From Streptomyces sp. Ru72 (GTDB lineage Bacteria > Actinomycetota > Actinomycetes > Streptomycetales > Streptomycetaceae), in the NCBI RefSeq assembly GCF_002920635.1, contig NZ_PQSR01000050.1:1-53683 (forward strand): DNA of 53,683 nt, in the 5' to 3' direction. The translations under genes and the position numbers were made by a program. The notes under the pieces were generated by a model. It made no database searches, was not told the origin of the DNA, and saw only the letters and a program-made list of their open reading frames with translations. Below are positions 1 through 7,405 of this stretch, piece by piece. Position 1 is the first letter of the stretch. Every line of letters begins with the position of its first letter.

Positions 1-149
1 GCGGCGATGTCCAGGCCTCCCACGAGGGTGCAGGCCCTGGCGATCAGCGTGGGGACGGCCTCCGCACGCGGGCCGCGGAGTATGCGCCGCACCACACGTG
101 ATCGCTCCGGAACCTCACCCGACTTTTCCCCATCTATCCTGACAGACAT
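1..149 (-). CDS. Probable lysylphosphatidylglycerol synthase-like membrane protein, N-terminal fragment
   Basis: A minus-strand frame opens at an ATG at 149 and runs off the left edge without a stop, giving about 49 residues (start MSVRIDGEKSGEVPERS). The stretch reading RRILRGPRAEAV and then ARACTLVGGLDIAA resembles the cytoplasmic lead-in and first membrane segment of Streptomyces DUF2156/LysX-type phosphatidylglycerol lysyltransferases. Those enzymes modify membrane lipids to change surface charge. The identification rests on a short segment remembered from the family, so the function is tentative, while the reading frame itself looks real. The gene is divergent from the esterase at 361. 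Confidence 0.5.
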   Translation of the reverse strand, partial: MSVRIDGEKSGEVPERSRVVRRILRGPRAEAVPTLIARACTLVGGLDIA

Positions 150-360
150 CGCATCCCGTAGTTCTGCGAGAGACCTTGAGCCCGGTGCCGATCGGGGCAT
201 CCGGCGACATTGCGCCCTCTAGGACGGTGTCTCGGGGAGAGAGGTTCACTCCCCATCACAAAGCCGGTTCAAAGCCGACGGAAAGTCCGGGGCAAGAGTC
301 GGCGAAACCGCGGGGGCGGGCCCCGCGGCACGTATGGAAAGCGCAGGCAGGAAAGAGCCC
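150..360. other. Divergent intergenic region
   Basis: This spacer separates the left-edge minus-strand gene from the esterase at 361. It contains three short near-repeats (AAAGCCGG, AAAGCCGA, AAAGTCCGG) around 260-288, and an AGGAAAG ribosome-binding site just before 361. No RNA gene or clear operator was recognised. Confidence 0.4.
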
Positions 361-1491
361 ATGGGTCTCACGAGCAACAAGGTGCTGGCGCTGGCGATCG
401 TGTTCGCCGTGCTGCTGTTCGTCGGCACGGTGTGGTACTGGCCACGGCTGGCACGACGGAACTGGCTGGCCGTCAGCGGACGGGTCGGTCTGCTGTTCGC
501 CACCCAGGTGTCGATCTTCGCGTCCCTCGGGCTCTTCGCCAACCAGACCTTCGGCTTCTACGCCAGCTGGTCCGATCTGTTCGGCCAGGACACCGGACAG
601 GGCGTGGTCGTCGACAACGGTGCCACGGGAGCGAGCGGCGGAGCCGTCCAGGTGGTCGGCACCCAGACGGTGAACGTGGCGGGCGGCGCACGGCCGCAGA
701 TCGGCGGGCAGATCCAGAGGATCACCATATTCGGCGCCAAGACGCACATCGCCACGCCTGCGTACGTCTACCTGCCACCGGAGTACTTCCAGCCGCAGTT
801 CCGCACGCGGTCGTTCCCGGTGGGCGTCGTCCTCACCGGCTACCCGGGTACGGCGGAGGCGCTCATCAAGGGGCTGAAGTATCCCCAGACGGCGCACGAC
901 CTGGCGAAGAGCGGCAAGATGCAGCCGATGATCCTGGTGATGCTGCGGCCGACCGTGGTGCCGCCGCGGGACACGGAGTGCGTGGACATCCCGGGTGGGC
1001 CGCAGGTCGAGACCTTCTTCGCGAAGGACCTCCCCGACGCGATCAAGTCCCACTACAAGAGGGTGGGCGTGAGGCCCGCCGGCTGGGGCATCATCGGCGA
1101 CTCCACGGGCGGCTACTGCGCGCTGAAGTTCGCGATGCACCACCCGGACGTCTATGCCGCCGCGGTGGGTCTGTCGCCGTACTTCAAGGCGCCGATCGAC
1201 CCGACCACGGGCGACCTCTTCCACGGGAACAAGGAACTGCAGAACCGCGCCGACCTGATGTGGTACCTCAAGCACATGCCGGCTCCCAACACCTCACTGC
1301 TCGTCACGAGCAGCAAGCACGGGGAGTTCCACTACAAGGCCACGCTCAAGTTCATTGAGCAGGTGCGGGCGAACAAGGTGACGCGGATCTCCTCCCTCAT
1401 CCTCCCGAGCGGGGGCCACAACTTCAACACGTGGCTCCGGGAGATCCCGAGCTCGCTGCAGTGGATGAGCGGGCGGCTCAGCGACCGCTGA
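361..1491 (+). CDS. Membrane-anchored alpha/beta-hydrolase esterase (esterase D / mycolyltransferase-like family)
   Basis: The 376-residue protein begins with two or three hydrophobic segments (about residues 5-65), so the catalytic domain is probably outside the membrane. The rest is a PF00756-type alpha/beta hydrolase. The nucleophile elbow reads GDSTGG (Ser in GxSxG form) and a late SGGH motif is the likely catalytic His. This family includes carboxylesterases and the corynebacterial mycolyltransferases. Streptomyces makes no mycolic acids, so a general esterase role is more likely. The ATG at 361 follows AGGAAAG. An in-frame ATG at 334 has no good ribosome-binding site. A hairpin at 1544-1575 follows. 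Confidence 0.8.
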   Translation: MGLTSNKVLALAIVFAVLLFVGTVWYWPRLARRNWLAVSGRVGLLFATQVSIFASLGLFANQTFGFYASWSDLFGQDTGQGVVVDNGATGASGGAVQVVGTQTVNVAGGARPQIGGQIQRITIFGAKTHIATPAYVYLPPEYFQPQFRTRSFPVGVVLTGYPGTAEALIKGLKYPQTAHDLAKSGKMQPMILVMLRPTVVPPRDTECVDIPGGPQVETFFAKDLPDAIKSHYKRVGVRPAGWGIIGDSTGGYCALKFAMHHPDVYAAAVGLSPYFKAPIDPTTGDLFHGNKELQNRADLMWYLKHMPAPNTSLLVTSSKHGEFHYKATLKFIEQVRANKVTRISSLILPSGGHNFNTWLREIPSSLQWMSGRLSDR

Positions 1492-1850
1492 GCGGGTGAA
1501 TGGGTGGTATCTCCACGGGAATTCACCGCAATCCGGAGACGGTCGGCTCCCCGTTCCCTTTCGGGCGGGGAGCCGGGCCGCGGTAACGAGCTTCCGGCCG
1601 CACATAAACGATCTTGAAGATCTGTCCCGGTGACTCCGGAAGGGGCCCATGGCGTGCCGAAACGGCCCGGAGGAGCGGCCCATGACCCACTTCGGTGTCG
1701 ATGACGTATCCATCTCCGAAGCCAATCTCCCGGATTCGGGAGGGTGCTGTTCCCATTCAGGTGTCGCGAGGCTGTGGGAACGTTGCGGTGTGGCCGCATT
1801 TTTACCGGGCGTGGCACCATCATTCGCCTACGCGCGGTAAGTTTCTGGCC
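1492..1850. other. Intergenic region with one hairpin and one weak short ORF
   Basis: The spacer holds a terminator-like hairpin at 1544-1575 after the esterase. It also holds a 52-codon open frame (1682-1840) behind a strong GGAGGAG at 1668-1676. No promoter could be assigned with confidence for the gene at 1851. Confidence 0.4.
1544..1575 (+). terminator. Hairpin terminator after the esterase gene
   Basis: Ten-base arms (CGGCTCCCCG at 1544-1553 and CGGGGAGCCG at 1566-1575) close a 12-nt loop. There is no T-run, which is common for Streptomyces hairpin terminators. Confidence 0.6.
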
Positions 1851-3017
1851 ATGCCACGTGGACGTCACCGTCATTCCCCACCCTTGCACAGGCTGTTGCC
1901 TCCTTCGGTGATCGCAGGCGTCTCGGTCGTCTGCGCCGTGGGGCCCTGGTTGTTCACGGAGCCGCTGGTGCTCCGTGGGCTGGCCGCGGGTGCCGCGGTC
2001 ACGACGATCGTGGGCTCGGTCGTCATGCGCCGCTGGGATCTGGCCGCGGGCAAACGCGTCGCCGACCTCACGCGCGCGCGGGCGAGCGACGAATGGCGTC
2101 ACGAGGAGCGCGTCGCCGAGCTGGAGACCGACCTCGAGGAGTCGCGCGAACTGCGGGTCAAACTGGAGCAGAGGCTCCGTGCCAAGCGCACGGAACTGGC
2201 CAATCTCCGCAACGAACACGCCGCCCTGCTGCGGCGGTACGCCACGGCGGAGACGGAGCGCGCGAGCGCCCTGGAGGGCCGCCGCCGGCTGGCGATCGAG
2301 GCCGCGCCCGCTTCTCGGGAGCTGTCCGCGCCGGTCGCTGAGGCGCCCGCCACCGGGCCGGACAAGGACGCAGGGCCGGCGCCGTCCGCGCCCCGGGCGT
2401 TCTCCGCGGAGGGCCCGGCGCTCTTCGCGGCGGCCAACGAGGCGCTGGCACGGCTTGCCCGGGGCGGGACCGCGGTCGTGGCCGGAGAGCCGGACACCGA
2501 CGCCGGGGCGGCGAGCGAGAAGGACTCACCGACGAAGGGCGGCCCCGACGACGACGGCGGCGAGGGGGCCTCAGCAGGCCCCGACGCCCCGGAGGCCCCC
2601 GAGGCCGGTAGCGAGACCGAGGGCGCGGGCGAGCCGGCTGCCGAGCGGGAGCACCCGGCCGGTTCCGAGCGACAGCAGCCCGAGGCCCCCGCCGCCAAGC
2701 CGGCCCACACCACCGGCCACTTCACGGTGCCGACCGCCGTGGCCGTCGTACCGTCGGCCCCGCGTCCGCGCCCGGCCGTCGAGGGCGGGTTCGACTTCTT
2801 CGGCACCAAGTCGCGGCAGAGCCTGGAGTCCGTGCAGAACGAGGACCTCGCGGACGTCGTCGGCCAGGAGGCGCTCGCGGCGCACAAGGCGGAGTCCGAG
2901 TCCGGCTTCAAGTCCGCGGACCCCGAGGCGCGCGCCGTCGGCCAGGTCATCGACCTGACGGCGCACGACGAGACCGAGCGGATCGACGTCCAGGGGCTGC
3001 GGACCGCGGCCTCCTGA
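1851..3017 (+). CDS. Conserved membrane-anchored coiled-coil protein, function unknown
   Basis: The 388-residue protein starts MPRGRHRHSPP. It has two hydrophobic segments (about 18-35 and 42-60), then a charged Glu/Arg/Leu-rich helix of about 65-145 that looks like a coiled coil. A long Ala/Glu/Pro-rich low-complexity region follows, then a short more conserved C-terminus (about 320-388, containing FDFFGTKSRQSLESVQ). This layout is seen in actinobacterial envelope or scaffold proteins, but I cannot assign a function. The frame stays open upstream to 1695. The ATG at 1851 is preferred because it opens directly before the basic, membrane-leading segment. Confidence 0.65.
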   Translation: MPRGRHRHSPPLHRLLPPSVIAGVSVVCAVGPWLFTEPLVLRGLAAGAAVTTIVGSVVMRRWDLAAGKRVADLTRARASDEWRHEERVAELETDLEESRELRVKLEQRLRAKRTELANLRNEHAALLRRYATAETERASALEGRRRLAIEAAPASRELSAPVAEAPATGPDKDAGPAPSAPRAFSAEGPALFAAANEALARLARGGTAVVAGEPDTDAGAASEKDSPTKGGPDDDGGEGASAGPDAPEAPEAGSETEGAGEPAAEREHPAGSERQQPEAPAAKPAHTTGHFTVPTAVAVVPSAPRPRPAVEGGFDFFGTKSRQSLESVQNEDLADVVGQEALAAHKAESESGFKSADPEARAVGQVIDLTAHDETERIDVQGLRTAAS

Positions 3018-3033
3018 CCCGTCAGGACGTGGA

Positions 3034-3070
3034 TGAGGGGCGGCGGCACGCCAGGTGCCGCCGCCCCTCA
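3034..3070. terminator. Strong hairpin terminator between convergent genes
   Basis: TGAGGGGCGGCGGCAC (3034-3049) is a perfect inverted repeat of the bases ending at 3070. It lies between the gene ending at 3017 (plus) and the PH-domain gene ending at 3096 (minus), so it can serve both. Confidence 0.8.
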
Positions 3071-3095
3071 CGTCGTCACGTGGTGGCGCTGCCGC

Positions 3096-4427
3096 CTACG
3101 AGGCCATCCACCGGTCCGGCCGCGCGTCCCGCCGCCCCGTGCGCGACCGGTCGGCCTGCGCGTGCAGCAGCGCCGCCGCCTCCTCGGCGTCCCTGAGGCA
3201 CGCCGTGACCGTCTTGTTCGCGCCGGTGTCCAGATGCACGTCGGCGACCCGCCACAGCCGCTGCCAGGGCCCCTGCGTCAGCCGTGCGCTCTGCACCTTG
3301 GCGTGCGGGACCAGGGACAGGGTGCGGCGCATCAGGCCGTGCCGGGCGGCGAACACCGCCTCGGTGACGGCCAGACCCTGGCCGCGCCACCACACCGGCA
3401 GGCACCGGGCCGCGCGCCGCGGCGGCCGGGACAGGGACGTCGGCACGGTCACCCCGGGCAGCACCCGGGCGATCACCGACTCGGCCGCCGCGCGCGGGGC
3501 GACCGGCACCAGCACCGGGTTGGACGAGCCCGCCACGTCCAGTTCGACCCGCACCCAACCGCGCCTGCGCCACAGCAGCGGCTCCACGATCCGTACGCTC
3601 TGCACGCGCCCCGGCGGCACCGTCTCGTGCGACCGGTCCAGCAGCCCGCGGTCGATGCGGAGCCCGTCCGGCGACTCGCCCACCGTCCAGTCGTACGCGC
3701 GCACGAAACGCCCCGCCGACCTGGTGGCCGCGCCGCCGATAAGCGGCACCCCGGCGGCCAGCACCGCCCCCACGCTGTGCGTGCCGAGCCACACCAGCGT
3801 CGGCACGACCAGGGCGCCGAGCAGCGAGCCCCAGGTGGCGCCGACGAGGAGGAGCGAGACGGCCAGGTCGCCCGGCGGCACGTGCAGCAGCCGCAGTACC
3901 GGTGCCTCGCCGACCTCGTGCGCCGTCTCGGGGGCGAAGCCGGCCGCGCGGGCGAGGAGCTCGGCCCGCAGCGCCCGCGCCTCCCCCTGGCCGAGATAGG
4001 CCAGTTCGTCCTTCTTGTGGGTGCCGATGACGTCCAGCTTCAGCTTGGCGACACCCGTGAGGCGGGCCAGCAGCGGCTGGGTGAGGTCGACGGCCTGCAA
4101 CCGGTCCAGACGGATGTGCGCGGTGCGGCGGAACAGCAGACCCGTGCGGATGCGCAGTTCGGTGTCGGTCACCGAGAAGTGCGTGAACCACCAGCTGAGG
4201 AAGCCGTACAGGGCGGCGGTCGGCACGAGGACCGCGAGCCCGATGAGCAGCGCGGTCGCGGTCAGTCTCGCCAGCTGCTCCTGGGCCTGGTTCGGGTCGT
4301 GCACGGCCCAGCCGACGACCACGGCGACCGGCGCCCAGGCGCGCCGCAGCGGGGTCACGGGATGCAGCCGCCGCTCGGTACCGCGCTGCCCCTCGGGTAT
4401 GCCGGGCTGTGCCCCGCTGTCGCTCAC
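3096..4427 (-). CDS. Bacterial PH-domain (bPH2, YdbT-type) membrane protein
   Basis: This 443-residue membrane protein has a hydrophobic hairpin near the N-terminus (about residues 35-75), a bPH2 (PF03703/DUF304) segment around VTDTELRIRTGLLFRRTAHI, and further PH-like segments with the same TxxRLxxxxGLL...VPxxRVQS pattern (for example RIDRGLLDRSHETVPPGRVQ). It resembles B. subtilis YdbT, which acts with YdbS in resistance to exogenous bacteriocins. The GTG start at 4427 overlaps the TGA of the upstream YdbS-like gene (GTGA), so the two are translationally coupled. That overlap fixes the start. Confidence 0.78.
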   Translation of the reverse strand: MSDSGAQPGIPEGQRGTERRLHPVTPLRRAWAPVAVVVGWAVHDPNQAQEQLARLTATALLIGLAVLVPTAALYGFLSWWFTHFSVTDTELRIRTGLLFRRTAHIRLDRLQAVDLTQPLLARLTGVAKLKLDVIGTHKKDELAYLGQGEARALRAELLARAAGFAPETAHEVGEAPVLRLLHVPPGDLAVSLLLVGATWGSLLGALVVPTLVWLGTHSVGAVLAAGVPLIGGAATRSAGRFVRAYDWTVGESPDGLRIDRGLLDRSHETVPPGRVQSVRIVEPLLWRRRGWVRVELDVAGSSNPVLVPVAPRAAAESVIARVLPGVTVPTSLSRPPRRAARCLPVWWRGQGLAVTEAVFAARHGLMRRTLSLVPHAKVQSARLTQGPWQRLWRVADVHLDTGANKTVTACLRDAEEAAALLHAQADRSRTGRRDARPDRWMAS

Positions 4428-4915
4428 AGTCCCGCCGATCGGGCCTCGCCCAGCTCGGTCAGCCGATCCCGCAGCCGCTCCGCCTCGGCCGGATGCAGAC
4501 CGGGGATCCTGGCGTCGGTCGCGGCGGCGGCCGTGTGCAGCTGGACGCTCGCCAGCCCGAAATGCCGTTCGACGGGACCGGAGGTCACCTCCACGAGCTG
4601 CATGCGGCCGTACGGCACCACGGTCTCCTCCCGCCACAGCACGCCCCGGCTGATCAGCAGGTCGTCGGCGCGCTCGGCGTACCGCCAGGAGCGCCAGTTG
4701 CGGCCGAGCAGCACCCAGCCCCAGGCGAGCCCGCCGAGCGGCAGCACTGCGAACAGCGCCCACACCGGCCCGGCCAGCAGACCCGGCAGCAGCGCCACCA
4801 GGACGGTCATCGGCCCCAGCCACACCAGCAGCAGCATCCGCCGCATTCTCAGCAGCCCCGGCGGCAGACCCGCCCAGAGGGGCTCGCCGCCCGCCTTCAC
4901 CGTCCCCGTTTCCAT
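4424..4915 (-). CDS. Bacterial PH-domain (bPH2, YdbS-type) membrane protein
   Basis: The 163-residue protein has a basic N-terminus and two adjacent membrane segments (about 22-65), followed by one bPH2 domain (DDLLISRGVLWREETVVPYG, then RMQLVEVTSGPVERHFGLAS). This matches the single-domain YdbS partner of the larger YdbT-like protein encoded immediately downstream with a GTGA overlap. The ATG at 4915 lies 31 bases from the divergent nuoD2 start at 4947, so both promoters must lie in or overlap coding sequence. Confidence 0.78.
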   Translation of the reverse strand: METGTVKAGGEPLWAGLPPGLLRMRRMLLLVWLGPMTVLVALLPGLLAGPVWALFAVLPLGGLAWGWVLLGRNWRSWRYAERADDLLISRGVLWREETVVPYGRMQLVEVTSGPVERHFGLASVQLHTAAAATDARIPGLHPAEAERLRDRLTELGEARSAGL

Positions 4916-4946
4916 GGCGCAAGCGTACGTACGAGAGACTGGGTCC

Positions 4947-6098
4947 ATGACTCCTACGACGGAGACCATGGTCGGGATCGGCGGCGCCGCGGAGAGCACC
5001 GACATGGTGCTCAACATCGGGCCCCAGCACCCGTCCACGCACGGTGTGCTGCGGCTGAAGCTGGTGCTGGACGGCGAGCGGATCAGGCGCGCGGAGCCGG
5101 TCATCGGCTATATGCACCGCGGTGCGGAGAAGCTGTTCGAGGCGCGCGACTACCGCCAGATCATCATGCTGGCCAACCGCCACGACTGGCTCTCCGCCTT
5201 CTCCAACGAGCTGGGCGTGGTCCTCGCCGTCGAGCGGATGCTCGGCATGGAGGTGCCCGAGCGCGCCGTGTGGATGCGCACGCTGCTCGCCGAGCTGAAC
5301 CGGGTCCTCAACCACCTGATGTTCCTCGGCTCCTATCCGCTGGAACTGGGCGGCATCACGCCGGTTTTCTACGCGTTCCAGGAGCGCGAGGAGCTGCAGA
5401 ACGTCATGGAGGAGATCTCCGGCGGCCGCATGCACTACATGTTCAACCGGGTCGGCGGGCTCAAGGAGGACCTTCCGGCCGGATGGACCGCACGCGCGCG
5501 TACCGCCGTCCGTGACGTGCGCTCCCGCATGGACCGGTTCGACGACCTGGTGCTCGGCAACGAGATCTTCCGGGGGCGCACCCGGGGCGTGGGCGTCCTC
5601 GCGCCGGAGACCGTGCACGCGTACGGGGTCAGCGGGCCGATCGCGCGCGGCTCCGGTGTGGACTTCGACCTGCGCCGGGACGAGCCGTACCTGGCCTACG
5701 GGGAACTCCAGGACACCCTCAGGGTCGTCACCCGGCAGGAGGGCGACTGCCTGGCCCGGTTCGAGTGCCTGCTGGAGCAGACGCACAACGCGCTGGACCT
5801 GGCCGACGCGTGCCTGGACCGGCTGGCCGAGCTGCCGCCGGGGCCGGTCAACCAGCGCCTGCCCAAGGTGCTCAAGGCGCCCGAGGGCCACACCTACGCC
5901 TGGACCGAGAACCCGCTCGGCATCAACGGCTACTACCTGGTCAGCAAGGGCGACAAGACCCCGTACCGGCTCAAGCTCCGCTCGGCCTCGTACAACAACA
6001 TCCAGGCGCTGACCGAGCTGCTGCCGGGCACGCTGGTCGCGGACATGGTGGCGATCCTTGGGTCGATGTTCTTCGTGGTCGGGGACATCGACAAGTAG
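4947..6098 (+). CDS. nuoD2: NADH-quinone oxidoreductase subunit D paralogue (NuoD2)
   Basis: The 383-residue protein belongs to the complex I 49-kDa/NuoD family, with the signature GPQHPSTHGVLR at 25-36, IGYMHRGAEK at 53-62 and the usual C-terminal VVGDIDK ending. It is shorter than the operon-encoded Streptomyces NuoD (about 440 residues) and stands alone, without other nuo genes. The quinone-side histidine is kept (His32). The position equivalent to the quinone-binding tyrosine (human NDUFS2 Tyr141 of the precursor, bovine Tyr108) is Trp81, in the motif RHDWL instead of R(L/M)DY. It may be an alternative complex I subunit or a specialised paralogue. A MidA-type methyltransferase gene lies convergently downstream. 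Confidence 0.88.
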   Translation: MTPTTETMVGIGGAAESTDMVLNIGPQHPSTHGVLRLKLVLDGERIRRAEPVIGYMHRGAEKLFEARDYRQIIMLANRHDWLSAFSNELGVVLAVERMLGMEVPERAVWMRTLLAELNRVLNHLMFLGSYPLELGGITPVFYAFQEREELQNVMEEISGGRMHYMFNRVGGLKEDLPAGWTARARTAVRDVRSRMDRFDDLVLGNEIFRGRTRGVGVLAPETVHAYGVSGPIARGSGVDFDLRRDEPYLAYGELQDTLRVVTRQEGDCLARFECLLEQTHNALDLADACLDRLAELPPGPVNQRLPKVLKAPEGHTYAWTENPLGINGYYLVSKGDKTPYRLKLRSASYNNIQALTELLPGTLVADMVAILGSMFFVVGDIDK

Positions 6099-6101
6099 CT
6101 C

Positions 6102-6162
6102 CCGCGAGCAGCTTCCCGAGTAGCCTTCCCGAGCAGCTTTTCCGAGCAGCTTTTCCGAGCAG
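6102..6162 (+). repeat. Short tandem repeats after nuoD2
   Basis: Four to five degenerate copies of a 15-17-nt unit of the form CTT(TT)CCGAGCAG follow the nuoD2 stop. The last copies are the most alike. They lie in the convergent spacer between nuoD2 and the methyltransferase gene, where a terminator would be expected. No strong hairpin is visible. Confidence 0.6.
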
Positions 6163-6248
6163 TCGGCGGCCTCGAGCCGATCGAGGCCGTCGAGCCCTTC
6201 CGGACCGTCGTGCCCTTCTGGTCTCTGCGCTCTACGAGGCTTCGCGCC

Positions 6249-7262
6249 CTACGAGTCCTTGTGGCCTTCGAGCCCCTCCAGGGCCGCTTCCGCGATGCCC
6301 ACCGGCTGGAGCAGCCAGCCGAAGTCGCCGAGGCCGCCGGGCGCGGTGAGTTCGGCGGCGGCTCCGGCGTGTGCGAGGGCGCGTACGTACGCGGAGGGGT
6401 CCGTGGAGGCGAGGGTGAGCGGGGGGCGTGCGCCGGTGATCCCGAGGGCTCGCAGCGCGGCGCGCTGGGTCAGCAGGCGTGCCCCGGGCAGGGCGCACGC
6501 GTCCAGGGCCACATGCGCCGTGATGTCGCAGGAGCCGTCCGGCACGGGAGCGCACTCCCGGCCCGCGCGGAAGCCGGTGAGCGTCCCGAACGGAGGCCGG
6601 GCGTCCGCGTGGTGCGCGTAGTCGACGGCGACGGCCAGCCCGCGCTCGACAGTGGCGACCGCGGCTGCCCACGCGGTGTCCCGGGGCACGCCGATCTCGG
6701 CCCGGGACCCTTCGGCGGACAGCGGCCACCAGCGCTCCAGCCAGGCGGCATCCGCTCCCGTGACCGGCTCCCCGAGCCGCTCGGTCCCGTCCCGCCGGAC
6801 CAGGACCAGCCGGGGCAGGCCGTCGGCGTCCGCCTCCGCGACCTCGACCGGCACGTTGTCCAGCCACTCGTTCGCGAACAGCAGGCCGGTGATCTTCTCC
6901 GGGGGCTCTCCCCGCCACTCGATCCCGCGATCCAGGCCCCGGGGCCGGCCGGCGATCTCCACGGCACACGCGCGCGTGCGGGCGGCCACGTCCCCGGGCA
7001 GCGCGTCCAGGACCCCGGCGACCAGTTCGCCCCGCCCCGCCGCCATGTCCACGAAGGTCAGCTCGGCCGGCCGTCCCAGCGCCTCGTCGACCAGGCACAG
7101 CAGCCGGGCCACGGCCACCGCGAACAGCGGCGAGGCGTGCACGGACGTACGGAAGTGTGCCGCAGGCCCCTCGGGCCGCCGGTAGAAGCCGCCCGCCCCG
7201 TACAGCGCCTCCTCGGCCGCCGCCCGCCATCCCCGCCACTCATCGCTCAGCCGCTGGTCCAC
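6249..7262 (-). CDS. MidA/NDUFAF7-family (DUF185) SAM-dependent methyltransferase
   Basis: The 337-residue protein has the family layout: an N-terminal segment with GAGGFYRRPEGPAAHFRTS, a SAM-binding motif (FVDMAAGRGELVAGVLD), then FANEWLDNVPVE as the characteristic FANE.LD.VPV motif. In eukaryotes NDUFAF7 (MidA) dimethylates an arginine of the complex I subunit NDUFS2, the NuoD homologue. Here the gene sits directly next to nuoD2, suggesting the same enzyme-substrate relationship. It starts with GTG at 7262 and has no obvious Shine-Dalgarno sequence. The downstream spacer is repetitive. Some bacterial members have unknown substrates. Confidence 0.75.
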   Translation of the reverse strand: MDQRLSDEWRGWRAAAEEALYGAGGFYRRPEGPAAHFRTSVHASPLFAVAVARLLCLVDEALGRPAELTFVDMAAGRGELVAGVLDALPGDVAARTRACAVEIAGRPRGLDRGIEWRGEPPEKITGLLFANEWLDNVPVEVAEADADGLPRLVLVRRDGTERLGEPVTGADAAWLERWWPLSAEGSRAEIGVPRDTAWAAAVATVERGLAVAVDYAHHADARPPFGTLTGFRAGRECAPVPDGSCDITAHVALDACALPGARLLTQRAALRALGITGARPPLTLASTDPSAYVRALAHAGAAAELTAPGGLGDFGWLLQPVGIAEAALEGLEGHKDS

Positions 7263-7405
7263 GGGGTCAGGCTAGGCGCACCGTCGCCAGGCATCTCCGA
7301 CCAAGGGGTGCCGGCGGGTATCCACCTTGCGGAGTACGTGTGTCCGTCACGGATCGGCCCTCCGGTTGACCCCCGCACCCTGCGCGTTTCCCTACTCTGG
7401 GTTAC

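Noticed and set aside
3033..4946. Long open frame on the plus strand running into nuoD2
   Set aside because: It is the antisense shadow of the two PH-domain genes. NuoD similarity begins only at 4947, and the minus-strand proteins show clear families and a GTGA coupling.
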